Source: Pararobbsia alpina (lineage in GTDB: Bacteria; Pseudomonadota; Gammaproteobacteria; Burkholderiales; Burkholderiaceae). From it: a stretch of DNA of 64,000 bases. The stretch spans positions 1 through 64,000 of the forward strand of contig NZ_CADIKM010000016.1 of NCBI RefSeq assembly GCF_902859895.1, given 5' to 3'. Numbering within the stretch: position 1 is the first letter of the stretch; each line of letters begins with the position of its first letter. Below the pieces are notes generated by a model. The model ran no database searches and was not told the origin of the DNA. It worked only from the letters and a program-made list of their open reading frames with translations. Below, piece after piece: positions 18,117 through 27,791 of the stretch. The translations under genes and the position numbers were made by a program.

Positions 18117-18270
18117 GACGGTGGCAACCCTTGTGGAGCCGCTGACCGCGGTTCTGCTCGTCGCCCTGTTCTTTGGCGAACAGTTGGAGCCACGGCAATG
18201 GCTCGGTGGTGCGCTGCTGTTAGCCGGCATTGGAGGCTTAGGCCGGCGGCTTGCAAACGGTCGACGGCGT
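18112..18270 (+). pseudogene. C-terminal fragment of an EamA/DMT-family transporter
   Basis: The plus-strand frame encodes about 50 residues matching the end of an EamA (drug/metabolite) transporter: TLVEPLTAVLLVALFFGEQL and WLGGALLLAGIGGLGRR. The earlier nine or so helices are missing. It abuts the transposase-like fragment at about 18112, so the gene was probably truncated by IS insertion and deletion. Confidence 0.6.
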
Positions 18271-18382
18271 AGCGGACTGTTGGTGCTTCGGGCCGCCACC
18301 GGCCATGAAGCGACAATCGGCGTGTTGCCGAAATTTGGCCGACACTGAACAGTTCTGTTTTTACGTCGAGTCCGTACTTCAC

Positions 18383-19090
18383 TTATCCGGGTAAACCGGA
18401 TTGAACTGCCCAGTCTATGGCGGCTCGCGCATGTAACGCAGTGGTATCGAATACAGGCAGTGCCGAATCTTCCGGACGGATCAGTAGTGTAATCTCGGTG
18501 CATCCCAAGATGACAGCTTGGGCGCCTCGTTCGGCAAGTTCCTTGATGATTTCCTGGTAAATTTTCCGTGATTCCGGGTTGATCATCCCATGGCACAGTT
18601 CATCGTAGATAATCCGGTGGACGTCGGTACGGCCATGATCGTCAGGCACGACAACATCGAGACCGTGCTTGCTGTGCAACCGTCCGATGTAAAAATCCTG
18701 TTCCATTGTATAGCGTGTGCCGAGCAGGCCCACGCGCTCGATACCGGCAGCTCGCAATGCTCCACCCGTCGGATCGGCGATATGCAGAAACGGAATCGCG
18801 ATTGCGGTTTCGATGGATGCATGCACGCGGTGCATGGTGTTCGTCGCGAGGATAACGATATTGGCTCCGCCGCGTTCCAACTGCTGGGCGGCATCGGCCA
18901 TATGCTTGCCGAGCGACTTCCAGTCTCCAGACCGCTGGAGCGCTTCTATAACATCGAAATCAACAGTTACCATCAGGCTGCGCGCATTGTGATGGCCGCC
19001 AAGACGAGCTTTCGCGTACTGATTCAATAGTCGATAGTACTCAGCAGAAGACTCCCAGCTCATTCCGCCAATCACGCCGATGGTTTTCAT
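18383..19090 (-). CDS. Aspartate/glutamate racemase family protein
   Basis: 235-residue cofactor-independent amino-acid racemase of the Asp/Glu/hydantoin family, beginning MKTIGVIGGMSWESS. Of the two catalytic thiols expected, only the second is a cysteine (VILGCTEITLL); the first position is threonine in LATNTMHR. The same Thr/Cys pair is known in E. coli YgeA (L-Asp/Glu-specific racemase), so this is probably a YgeA-like enzyme and not a classical aspartate racemase. The start at 19090 is chosen because the conserved N terminus begins there; the frame is open to 19237. Confidence 0.87.
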   Translation of the reverse strand: MKTIGVIGGMSWESSAEYYRLLNQYAKARLGGHHNARSLMVTVDFDVIEALQRSGDWKSLGKHMADAAQQLERGGANIVILATNTMHRVHASIETAIAIPFLHIADPTGGALRAAGIERVGLLGTRYTMEQDFYIGRLHSKHGLDVVVPDDHGRTDVHRIIYDELCHGMINPESRKIYQEIIKELAERGAQAVILGCTEITLLIRPEDSALPVFDTTALHARAAIDWAVQSGLPG

Positions 19091-19578
19091 GCCATTTGAG
19101 GTAGTGAAAAAGATTGGGTCAGTATAGCGACCAGTTTCTTGCAGGCCCGGCACACTTTTCTCGAAGTGCGCCGGTAAGGTTTTTACCGCGTTTTCCGTAG
19201 TCCACTGGCAGCAAGCTGCCAGTGCCGCCAGTATCAATGAAAGCGGAACGGACTATCTATATCGGGTTGCGGTCATTCAATTCGCAATCGCGAAGTGTTG
19301 CTCGTCGGCCTTGCTAACGTTGGTCGACCGCGAAATTACCGGCCGCTGAGCTGACGAAGAACGGGCCGACTTTGTGAACGGCCGGTCTATCGCCTTTGAT
19401 CGCAGAATATGGCCTGTAGGTGTCGCCCGATCTAGCGGCGCCCGCGCGGTTCGGACCGATCATCGCTCCCGATACGCAGCGTTGCCAAAGTCCATTAGAA
19501 TGGCGACAGGCACTACATTGAAGGCTTCGTCCGCGATCAAGCGGAGCTACTGCTGGCGCTGGGAGAGGGCTCTCAGTG
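19091..19578. other. Gene-free stretch upstream of the first giant kinase
   Basis: About 490 bp between divergent genes, with no convincing coding region. Its right end has the purine-rich gggagaggg that probably serves as the ribosome-binding site for the kinase gene. Promoters are expected in both directions but I could not define them. Confidence 0.4.
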
Positions 19579-22500
19579 ATGGAACTCTCGGCTTACGCGC
19601 TCTCTCTTTTGCGGGAGGGCCCATTGACGCTGTATCGAGGCATCGGCGACGGGCTAGCGTCGATTCTCTTGGTCGTGCCCTCCGGCGAATACCCTTCGCC
19701 CGGCTCACTACAGCGCCTTGAACATGAATACGCATTGCGGACCGACCTCGACAGTGACTGGGCGGCGCGACCGGTCGAGCTTGTCCGCCGCGAGGTTCGG
19801 CCCGTGCTTGTGTTGGCGGACCCCGGTGGCGAGCCGCTCGAGCGGCTACTCGGCCGGCCGCGGATGGTTACGGACTTTTTGCGCATCGCCGTCGCGCTTT
19901 CGGCGGCTGTCGGTCGGCTGCACGCCCGGGGACTGATCCATAAGGACCTCAAGCCGGCCAACATCCTGGTCGACACGGCCAGCGGCGGCGTCTGGTTAAC
20001 CGGATTCGGCATCGCCTCGCGGCTGCCCCGCGAGCACCAGGCGCCGGCGCCACCCGAGGTAATCGCGGGCACGCTTGCCTACATGGCGCCGGAACAGACC
20101 GGGCGGATGAACCGCTCGGTCGACTCCCGCAGCGATCTTTATGCGCTCGGCGTCACGTTCTACGAAATGCTGACGGGGACACTGCCTTTCACGGCCGCCG
20201 ATCCGATGGAGTGGGTGCACTGCCACCTCGCCCGGCAACCGGTGCCGCCCGCCGAGCGTGTCGCCGAGATCCCGGGACCCGTCTCGGCGATTGTGATGAA
20301 GCTGCTCGCCAAGACCGCCGAGAACCGCTACCAGACCGCTGCCGGCCTCACGATCGATCTGCAGCGGTGTCTGGCGGAATGCCAGGCGACTGGCAGCATT
20401 GCGCCATTCCAGCTTGGTCAGCGGGACGCTTCGGACCGTCTGCTGATCCCGGAGCGGCTATATGGGCGCGAGCGCGAGATCGACTGCCTGCTGGCGGCCT
20501 TCGACCGTGTGGTGACTCACGGCAGGCCCGAACTGGTCGTAGTTTCTGGGTATTCCGGGATCGGTAAATCGTCGGTAGTGAACGAACTGCATAAGGCGCT
20601 GGTCCCGCCGCGTGGCCTGTTCGCATCCGGCAAGTTCGATCAGTACAAGCGCGACATCCCATATGCAACCCTCGCCCAAGCCTTCCGGAACCTTGTCCGT
20701 CCACTTCTAGGCCAGAGCGAGGCGGAGCTTGGCCAATGGCGGGATGCCCTGAGCGAGGCATTGGGCCCGAACGGCCAGCTCATCCTGACGCTCGTTCCCG
20801 AGCTGGTTCTCGTGATTGGAAAACAGCCACCCATCGCGGACCTGCCGCCGCAGGAGGCACAGAACCGCTTCCAGATCGTGTTTAGGCGCTTCCTCGGCGT
20901 ATTTGCCCGCAAGGAGCACCCGCTCGTGTTGTTTCTTGACGATTTGCAGTGGCTGGATACAGCGACACTCGACCTCTTCGAGCACTTGGCGACGCACTCT
21001 GAGGTGCAGCACCTGATGCTTGTCGGGGCCTACCGTGACAACGAGGTCGGCCCGGCGCACCCGCTGCTGCGGACGCTGGCCGCGATCCGTAGTGCCGGAA
21101 CTCGGGTCCAGCAAATCGTGCTGGCGCCCCTCTGCCTCGACGATGTCGAGCGGCTCATCGCTGATGCACTGCATTGCGAACAGGAACCTGTGCGACCCCT
21201 TGCGCAACTTGTGCAGGAGAAGACTGGCGGCAATCCGTTCTTCGCCATCCAGTTCCTGACGGCGCTGGCCGAAGAGGGGCTGATCGCGATCGATCTCGTC
21301 GTGCCAGCGTGGCAATGGGACATCGATCGCATCCGCGCGAGGAGCCACACTGACAACGTCGCGGATCTCATGGCCGGGAAGCTGAACCGCCTGCCTGATG
21401 AGACGCAGGAAGCATTACAACAGCTCGCCTGTTTGGGGAACGCCGCGGAGATCGCCACCTTGACCATGGTTCTCGGGGAACCCGAGCAGGCGATCCACGC
21501 AGCACTCTGGGAGGCCGTGCGTGCGGGATTCATCATTCGCCTCGAGAGCTCCTACACCTTCCTCCACGACAGAATCCAGCAGGCGGCATATACACTAATC
21601 CCTGAGGAACATCGTGCCGAAGTCCACCTGCGCCTCGGTCGTGTGTTGCTGGGGGGCATGACCGCGGACCAGCTCACCGAACATCTTTTCGATGTTGCAA
21701 ACCAGCTCAATCGGGGCTCCGTTGGGCTGGCCGACCGGGACGAAAAAGCACAGGTGGCGATGATTGATTTGCGCGCCGGGCGAAAAGCCAAGGGGTCAGC
21801 GGCCTATGCGTCGGCGTGCGCGTATTTTTTGGCCGGCATGGCGCTGTTGGGCGAAAAGGACTGGGCCAGCCGCTACGAGTTGACGTTCAGCCTAACGCTC
21901 GAATGCGCGGAGTGTGAGTTTCTGACCGGTGAATTGCACGAAGCGGAGCTCCTGATTGCGGAGCTACTGCAACGCGGAACGTCGAAGGTCGATCTGGCAG
22001 CCGTCTATCACCTGAAGGTCCTGCTCCACATCGTAAAGTCGGAGGACCAGCAAGCAGTAGACGATACGCTCACCTGCTTGAAGCTATTCGGTATCGACAT
22101 CCCGGCACACCCGACCCGGGAGCAGCTTCAGGCCGAATACGAGACGGTCTGGCGCAACGTGAAAGGGCATTCGATCGAGGACCTGATTGAACTTCCTCTG
22201 ATGAAGGACCGGGAACTGGAGGCGGCGATGCGTCTATTGTCCGCTCTTTCGGACCCTGCCTACGTTACGGATCGCAATCTGTTTTGCTTGCAACAGTGCC
22301 GCATGGTGAACCTCAGCATGCAGCACGGCGCAACTGGCGCTTTTGCGCATGCCTGTGCATACCTTGGATTTATCCTCGGACCGGCCTTTCATCGCTATGC
22401 TGAGGGATTTCGTTTCGCCAAGCTCGGATGCGACCTGATCGAGAGACACGGCTTCCCCGGCTATCGAGCCAAGGTTCAGGACGCGACGGGAATCGCTGCC

Positions 22501-25422
22501 TTCTGGACGGGGCCGATGGCAACCGCGATCGAATACATCCAAGCGTCCGTTCGCGCCGCGATCGAAACTGGTGACCTGACCTACGGCTGCTACGGCATAA
22601 GCCATATCGTCTCACTCTTCCTGATACGAAACGATACGCTCGATGCGGTGTGGCGCGAGTCGGAGATTGCTCTCGACTTCGTGCGGAAGGCCAAGTTCCG
22701 CGACATTGCTGACATCATTGTAAGCCAGCAACGCTTCATCGCAACCATGCAGGGCCGTACCGCAAATTTCTCCACTTTCACTGACGCGCAATTCGACGAA
22801 GCGTCGTTCGAGGCCCTGCTGACCGAGGACCGGCAGCCCACCATGATCTGCTGGTACTGGATCGCGAAAGGGAAAGCGCGGTTCCTGTCGGGGCATTACG
22901 CCGCGGCTCTCGCGGCAGCTGACAAGGCGAAAAGCCTGCTTTGGTCCTCGACCGCCCATTTCCCTTTGCTCGATTACTATTACTACACCGCGCTGACAAT
23001 TGCGGCGCTCTATGAAGGGACTTCTGCCGGCGACCGGCCGCGGTGGGGCGAACTCCTGGAGCTGCGCGACCAACTCCGCGAGTGGGCCGACAACTACCCT
23101 CCGACATTCGCCGACAAGCATGCGCTGGTCGCAGCAGAGATCGCGCGCCTTGAGGGCCGCGACCTTGATGCAATGAGCCTCTATCAACAGGCCATTCGCT
23201 TGGCCCACGACCACGGTTTCGTCCAAAACGAGGGCCTGGCCCATGAGGTGGCCGCGCGGTTCTACATGGCCCGCGGCTATGAGACCTTTGCCAACGCGTA
23301 TCTGCGGAACGCCAAGTACTGTTACCTCCGCTGGGGGGCGGAGGGCAAGGCCAGGCAGCTCGAGCAGCTTCATCCGCATCTGGGCGCTGAAGAAAGAGAT
23401 CGCTCGTGGGCGACCATTGGCACACCGGTCCAGCACCTCGATGTCGCCAGCGTCGTCAAATCCTTTCAGGCAGTGTCCAGCGAGATCGTCTTACCCAGGT
23501 TGATCGAACGGCTGATGACCATCGTGCTCCAGCACGCTGGCGCGGATCGCGGCTTACTGATACTGTCGGCAGAGAATGACTATTCGGTTCAGGCTGAGGC
23601 CCGGAGCATCGGCGATCAGACCGAAGTCGTGCTGTACGGAAAGTCAATCGTCGGGACCACTTGTCCCGAATCCCTTCTCCGCTATGTTATTCGCACTCGT
23701 GAAAGCATCATCGTCGATGATGCCTCCAAGCCCCATCTCTTCTCCGACGACGCTTATCTACGCAGTCAACACACCAAGTCGATCCTTTGCCTACCGTTGA
23801 TCAAGCAAGGGCAACTGATCGGACTACTCTATCTCGAGAACACATTGACTTCGCACGCGTTCACCGCAGAGCGAATTGCGATTCTGGAGCTGCTGGCGGC
23901 ACAAGCCGCGATTTCGCTGGAGAACGCCCGACTCTACGCCCAACTGCACGTGAGCGAAGATCGCTGGCGCAATTTGTTTGAAAGCGTCCCGGTCGGTGTG
24001 GTTTTGACTGGCTCGCATGAACGCTACGTCGCAGCAAACCATGCCTTTCAGAGAATGACCGGCTATTCTGAGGCGGAGTTGCGCAACCTCTCGCCCGTCG
24101 ACATCAGCCACGAGGATGACCGCACCGCCACGGAGGTGATCAATGCAGCGCGCGACGCGGACGATCCATACCCGCAACATGTCGAGAAGCGATACCGGCG
24201 CAAGGACGGCGGCGTGATCTGGGTGGATGCCAGCGCCTTCGTGATCCCGGTTGTAGGGGGCGATCCGCTGTTTGCGGGGGTCGTGGTCGACATCACCGAT
24301 CGGAAGCATGCCGAGGAAGAATTGCGGCGAAGCGAGACCTCACTCGCCGAAGCACAGCAGATCAGCCACACTGGCAGTTGGCGCTGGACGGTCGGTACCG
24401 GCGAGGTCTTCTGGTCGGCTGAACACTTTCGCATCTTTGCCCTCAATCCCGCGACAGCGCAGCCGTCCTACGCGACATTCATGGATCGCGTTCATCCCAA
24501 AGATCGGCCCGCATTCGAGCAAGTCCTCGAACGGGCCGTGCGCGAAAGAAGTCGGTTCCAACATGAGTATCAAATAGTCCTGCCCGACGGATCAGTCAAG
24601 CACTTGCAAAGCGTGGGGCAGCTCGACACGGAGGCCCGCGATCTTGAATTCGTCGGCACGGTCATGGACGTCACCGAACGCAGGCGCGCCGAGGAGGCGC
24701 TGAGAAACGCCCAAGCCGAACTCGTCCGCGTGACGCGGCTGACGACGATGGGCGAACTTGTGGCCTCAATTGCCCATGAGATCAACCAGCCGCTCAGCGC
24801 CGTCGTCACCAACGGGGGGGCAGCCCTGCGTTGGCTGAACCGGGACCACCCGGATATTCCTGAGGCGTGCGGCGCGGTCGAGCGGATCGTGGAGGAAGGC
24901 ACGCGCGCGGGGGACGTGATCCGTGGTCTCCGGGCGCTTACCAAGAAATCGGGGCCGCAGCTGGCGAAGCTCGACATCAACGATGCAATCCAGGAAGTGC
25001 TGGCACTCACACGCAGCGAACTGCATCGGCACGGCGTTGTGCTTTGCACCGATCTCTCTGCTGATGGTCCGGTTTTCGGCGACCGAGTTCAGTTGCAGCA
25101 GGTGCTGCTGAACCTGACCATGAACGCCATTGAAGCCATGAGCTCGGTTACGGATCGCCCGAAGAAGCTGGCCATAACCTCGCAAGTCGTTGATCAGGGC
25201 GAGCTGTGCGTGGCGGTCGAGGATACCGGCCCGGGGCTGGACCCGGCGATCGCGCAACGCATTTTCGATCCCTTCTTCACAACGAAGCCCGACGGCATGG
25301 GCATGGGGCTCTCGATCTGCCGATCGATCATTGAGTCCCATGGCGGGCGCTTCTGGGCGTCGCCCGGCGCGCCATGCGGAACTGTCTTCCAATTCACTGT
25401 GCCCGGAGTAACGTCAGCTTGA
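19579..25422 (+). CDS. Trifunctional Ser/Thr-kinase-like / AAA ATPase / sensor histidine kinase (copy 1)
   Basis: About 1947 residues, cytoplasmic, no signal or membrane helix. Order: Ser/Thr-kinase-like domain (about 1-265), AAA_16 ATPase with Walker A SGYSGIGKSS (Lys330) and Walker B LVLFLDDLQW (about 290-560), a long helical TPR-like middle (about 700-1270), GAF (about 1285-1450), two PAS domains (about 1460-1580 and 1588-1710), HisKA with ASIAHEINQP (His1733) and an HATPase with VEDTGPGLD and GMGMGLSICRS. The kinase-like domain keeps HKDLKPAN, but the DFG Asp is Gly (TGFGIAS) and no VAIK lysine is visible (ILLVVP), so it may be a pseudokinase. The gene can start at GTG 19576 or ATG 19579. 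No response regulator is encoded nearby. Signal and output are unknown. Confidence 0.92.
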   Translation: MELSAYALSLLREGPLTLYRGIGDGLASILLVVPSGEYPSPGSLQRLEHEYALRTDLDSDWAARPVELVRREVRPVLVLADPGGEPLERLLGRPRMVTDFLRIAVALSAAVGRLHARGLIHKDLKPANILVDTASGGVWLTGFGIASRLPREHQAPAPPEVIAGTLAYMAPEQTGRMNRSVDSRSDLYALGVTFYEMLTGTLPFTAADPMEWVHCHLARQPVPPAERVAEIPGPVSAIVMKLLAKTAENRYQTAAGLTIDLQRCLAECQATGSIAPFQLGQRDASDRLLIPERLYGREREIDCLLAAFDRVVTHGRPELVVVSGYSGIGKSSVVNELHKALVPPRGLFASGKFDQYKRDIPYATLAQAFRNLVRPLLGQSEAELGQWRDALSEALGPNGQLILTLVPELVLVIGKQPPIADLPPQEAQNRFQIVFRRFLGVFARKEHPLVLFLDDLQWLDTATLDLFEHLATHSEVQHLMLVGAYRDNEVGPAHPLLRTLAAIRSAGTRVQQIVLAPLCLDDVERLIADALHCEQEPVRPLAQLVQEKTGGNPFFAIQFLTALAEEGLIAIDLVVPAWQWDIDRIRARSHTDNVADLMAGKLNRLPDETQEALQQLACLGNAAEIATLTMVLGEPEQAIHAALWEAVRAGFIIRLESSYTFLHDRIQQAAYTLIPEEHRAEVHLRLGRVLLGGMTADQLTEHLFDVANQLNRGSVGLADRDEKAQVAMIDLRAGRKAKGSAAYASACAYFLAGMALLGEKDWASRYELTFSLTLECAECEFLTGELHEAELLIAELLQRGTSKVDLAAVYHLKVLLHIVKSEDQQAVDDTLTCLKLFGIDIPAHPTREQLQAEYETVWRNVKGHSIEDLIELPLMKDRELEAAMRLLSALSDPAYVTDRNLFCLQQCRMVNLSMQHGATGAFAHACAYLGFILGPAFHRYAEGFRFAKLGCDLIERHGFPGYRAKVQDATGIAAFWTGPMATAIEYIQASVRAAIETGDLTYGCYGISHIVSLFLIRNDTLDAVWRESEIALDFVRKAKFRDIADIIVSQQRFIATMQGRTANFSTFTDAQFDEASFEALLTEDRQPTMICWYWIAKGKARFLSGHYAAALAAADKAKSLLWSSTAHFPLLDYYYYTALTIAALYEGTSAGDRPRWGELLELRDQLREWADNYPPTFADKHALVAAEIARLEGRDLDAMSLYQQAIRLAHDHGFVQNEGLAHEVAARFYMARGYETFANAYLRNAKYCYLRWGAEGKARQLEQLHPHLGAEERDRSWATIGTPVQHLDVASVVKSFQAVSSEIVLPRLIERLMTIVLQHAGADRGLLILSAENDYSVQAEARSIGDQTEVVLYGKSIVGTTCPESLLRYVIRTRESIIVDDASKPHLFSDDAYLRSQHTKSILCLPLIKQGQLIGLLYLENTLTSHAFTAERIAILELLAAQAAISLENARLYAQLHVSEDRWRNLFESVPVGVVLTGSHERYVAANHAFQRMTGYSEAELRNLSPVDISHEDDRTATEVINAARDADDPYPQHVEKRYRRKDGGVIWVDASAFVIPVVGGDPLFAGVVVDITDRKHAEEELRRSETSLAEAQQISHTGSWRWTVGTGEVFWSAEHFRIFALNPATAQPSYATFMDRVHPKDRPAFEQVLERAVRERSRFQHEYQIVLPDGSVKHLQSVGQLDTEARDLEFVGTVMDVTERRRAEEALRNAQAELVRVTRLTTMGELVASIAHEINQPLSAVVTNGGAALRWLNRDHPDIPEACGAVERIVEEGTRAGDVIRGLRALTKKSGPQLAKLDINDAIQEVLALTRSELHRHGVVLCTDLSADGPVFGDRVQLQQVLLNLTMNAIEAMSSVTDRPKKLAITSQVVDQGELCVAVEDTGPGLDPAIAQRIFDPFFTTKPDGMGMGLSICRSIIESHGGRFWASPGAPCGTVFQFTVPGVTSA

Positions 25423-25722
25423 GTTAGAATGGCCGTCAAACGGCGACGATGTGCCCTCAGCTGAGCAAACACCGTGCGTGTGCGGCGGAAGAAATTAGGG
25501 GGCCGAAATGCCGCCGCTGCGGCAATTAGCGCATGACGGGTGTTTCAAAGCGACCAAAGCCGGCAGAGACGATTGCCGTGCCGCAGCCGTGCCTGGAAAC
25601 TATCCATGCATCCTCGCCTAGGAAATCGGCTATCAAAAGTTGACCGCGCGCCTGCCGGCCGCGGCATGAGGGGGACGGACTGCCGAGCGGGGAATGCGAC
25701 GGGAGGTCGTGATCTGGCTGCT
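25423..25722. other. Spacer between giant kinase and ABC permease
   Basis: 300 bp with no clear gene. The permease frame is open back to 25540, but the translation before 25723 is Arg/Pro-rich and unlike the family. Confidence 0.4.
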
Positions 25723-26748
25723 ATGACTTCGCCGGGAAAAAAGAGCGTGTGCGAAGGGGCGGCAGTCATCCCCGAGCCGCCGTGGTGGCGGTCCTGGCTC
25801 GTATTCGAAGAGCGCGGTATCACCGCCGCATTTCTGCTGTTCTTCATCGTCGGAGCAACGAGCAGCCCCTACTTTCTGACGATCGACAACCTGACCGGCA
25901 TCCTGCAGAGCCTGACGTTCTTAGGCTTCCTCGCAATCGGCGTGGGCCTGACGCTGATGGCAGGAGAGATCGACATATCAGTGGGGTCCGTGTTCGGCTT
26001 GGCCGCCGTCGTCACCGCGCTGTTGCTGCATCACGACGCCCCACTTTGGCTCGCAATCGCCTGCGGACTTGGGACGGGGCTCGGCTGCGGCCTTGTCAAC
26101 GGGACGGTCGCACAGATGATCCGCGTTCCGGGCGTAGTCGTGACGTTGGCAACGCTGGGCGTGTACCGCGCGCTCGCGCTTGTCCTCGCTGGCGGCTCGC
26201 CCGTCAGGGTCGTGTCGCCACTGCCAGGTTTCTTCGACACCTTTGGCCAGGGGACGGTGTGCGGCGTGTCCGTCATAACGCTAGTGTTCCTGGCAATGGC
26301 GCTGCTTGCGGAACTCGTGGTGCGGCGCACGGCCTTCGGGTTTCGCCTGCTCGCCGTCGGCAGTAATCCACTCGCGGCCCATCTCGTCGGCTTCCGGGTC
26401 GGTCGCACGCGGCTGGTGCTGCTGACCTTCTCGGGTTTCATGGCGGCGCTCTCCGGCGTGTGCTCGCTCGCCTATCTGCACACTGCCGGTCCGACGGCAG
26501 GGACTGGCTATGAGCTTTCGGTGCTCGCGGCCGTGATCATCGGCGGCGTGCGTCTCACCGGCGGCCGTGGCTCGATCCTCGGTATTTTGCTCGGCCTGGC
26601 CGTAATTGGTGTCTTCCAGAACCTAATCGTCCTCTGGGGTATACCGCCGAGCTGGACGCAGGGCGTCTCCGGTATGGTGCTGATCGCCTCGATGGCACTA
26701 ACGTGGCTTTCGCGCCGTGCCTCATCCAACCGTCTGGGCGGTTCATAA
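25723..26748 (+). CDS. Sugar-type (CUT2) ABC transporter permease
   Basis: 341-residue inner-membrane permease of the RbsC/BPD_transp_2 family. Family landmarks are LTLMAGEIDISVGSVFGLAA, VVTLATLGVYRALALVLAGG and the C-terminal LSVLAAVIIGGVRLTGGRGS. About eight to ten hydrophobic helices. The start at 25723 places the cytoplasmic N terminus (EPPWWRSWLVFEERG) just before helix 1. It heads a permease - binding protein - ATPase operon, an unusual order since the binding protein often comes first. Substrate is probably a sugar or related polyol. Confidence 0.88.
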   Translation: MTSPGKKSVCEGAAVIPEPPWWRSWLVFEERGITAAFLLFFIVGATSSPYFLTIDNLTGILQSLTFLGFLAIGVGLTLMAGEIDISVGSVFGLAAVVTALLLHHDAPLWLAIACGLGTGLGCGLVNGTVAQMIRVPGVVVTLATLGVYRALALVLAGGSPVRVVSPLPGFFDTFGQGTVCGVSVITLVFLAMALLAELVVRRTAFGFRLLAVGSNPLAAHLVGFRVGRTRLVLLTFSGFMAALSGVCSLAYLHTAGPTAGTGYELSVLAAVIIGGVRLTGGRGSILGILLGLAVIGVFQNLIVLWGIPPSWTQGVSGMVLIASMALTWLSRRASSNRLGGS

Positions 26749-26780
26749 CGACGGCCGCCACATCAAAGGGAGAAACGTCA

Positions 26781-27791
26781 ATGCCATCATTCGATCGTCG
26801 GGGCTTTCTGCAAGGCGCCGCGGCGGGCGCGGCGGCGGGCATCCTGGGAGTGGGCGCGGCGCGTGCGGATGAAACGCGACCTTGGGCCGCCTGGGTGCGG
26901 TCCTACATGAACAGGCCGGTCAAGCTCGCAATGACCTGCTCCAACACGACCGCTCCTTATTACACGCCCACCAGGGCGGGTGTGCAGGATGCCGGGGCGC
27001 AGCTCGGCGTCGAAGTGCTGTGGACCGGCGTGCCCGACACCAACACCGTCGCTCAGATCGCTCAGTTCCGCCAGCTCGTGGCGACGGGTTACCAGGGGAT
27101 CGCAGTGATCCCGCTGGAGGCGGATGCCTGGATCGCGCCGATCAAGCACGCGATTGACCGCGGTGTCGTGGTTGTCTGTACCAATAGCGACTCGCCCCGC
27201 AGTGGCCGCGAACTGTTCTTCGGTCAGGATCTGGTCGGAGCGGCGGAGGCGCAGGGGCGCATGTTGGCGAAGCTGGCCGGTGGCCGCGGCGCGGTGGCGA
27301 TGACCAACTGCGCGCCCGGCATGCTCGCATTGGATCGGCGCATCGAAGGCGCAAAGAGGGGCGTCACGGCGGGCGGTCTCGAGATTGTCGGCGTCTTCAA
27401 CACCGATCCAAGCGACATGGGGAGCGATCGATCTACCATTCGCGACATCGCCCGCAGTCATCCCAACCTGACCGCCATGATGCCGCTGTGCGGACAGGAT
27501 ACTGCGGCAGCTGGGTTAGTCAAACAAGAAATTAAGGCGCAGTGGCCGATTGTCGGCACTGACCTGATCTATCAAACGCTGGAAATGATTCGCGACGGTG
27601 TGATCGACGGCACGGTGGGCCAGCAGCCGTACATGCAGGGCTATCTGCCCATTATGTATCTCTATCAGCGTGTCGCGCTGAACGGGCGGAAGCTCGACCT
27701 GCCGGGCGGCAACTATTTCATGGAGAATGAGATCGTTACGAAGAAAAACGTCGGCTACTACCTTGAGCGGGAGAAGCGGTTCGCCGGATGA
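26781..27791 (+). CDS. Sugar ABC transporter substrate-binding protein, Tat-type signal
   Basis: 336-residue periplasmic binding protein of the Peripla_BP_4 (ribose/galactose-like) family. The N terminus has a twin-arginine motif (DRRGFLQGAA) followed by an Ala/Gly-rich hydrophobic stretch and an AARADE cleavage site, so Tat export is likely. The body shows the two-lobe pattern (LAMTCSNTTAPYYTPTRAGV, GYQGIAVIPLEADAWIAPIK, GVIDGTVGQQPYMQGYLPIM). Shine-Dalgarno aaaggg precedes ATG 26781 by about 9 nt. It overlaps the ATPase gene by 4 bp. Ligand unknown. Confidence 0.88.
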   Translation: MPSFDRRGFLQGAAAGAAAGILGVGAARADETRPWAAWVRSYMNRPVKLAMTCSNTTAPYYTPTRAGVQDAGAQLGVEVLWTGVPDTNTVAQIAQFRQLVATGYQGIAVIPLEADAWIAPIKHAIDRGVVVVCTNSDSPRSGRELFFGQDLVGAAEAQGRMLAKLAGGRGAVAMTNCAPGMLALDRRIEGAKRGVTAGGLEIVGVFNTDPSDMGSDRSTIRDIARSHPNLTAMMPLCGQDTAAAGLVKQEIKAQWPIVGTDLIYQTLEMIRDGVIDGTVGQQPYMQGYLPIMYLYQRVALNGRKLDLPGGNYFMENEIVTKKNVGYYLEREKRFAG

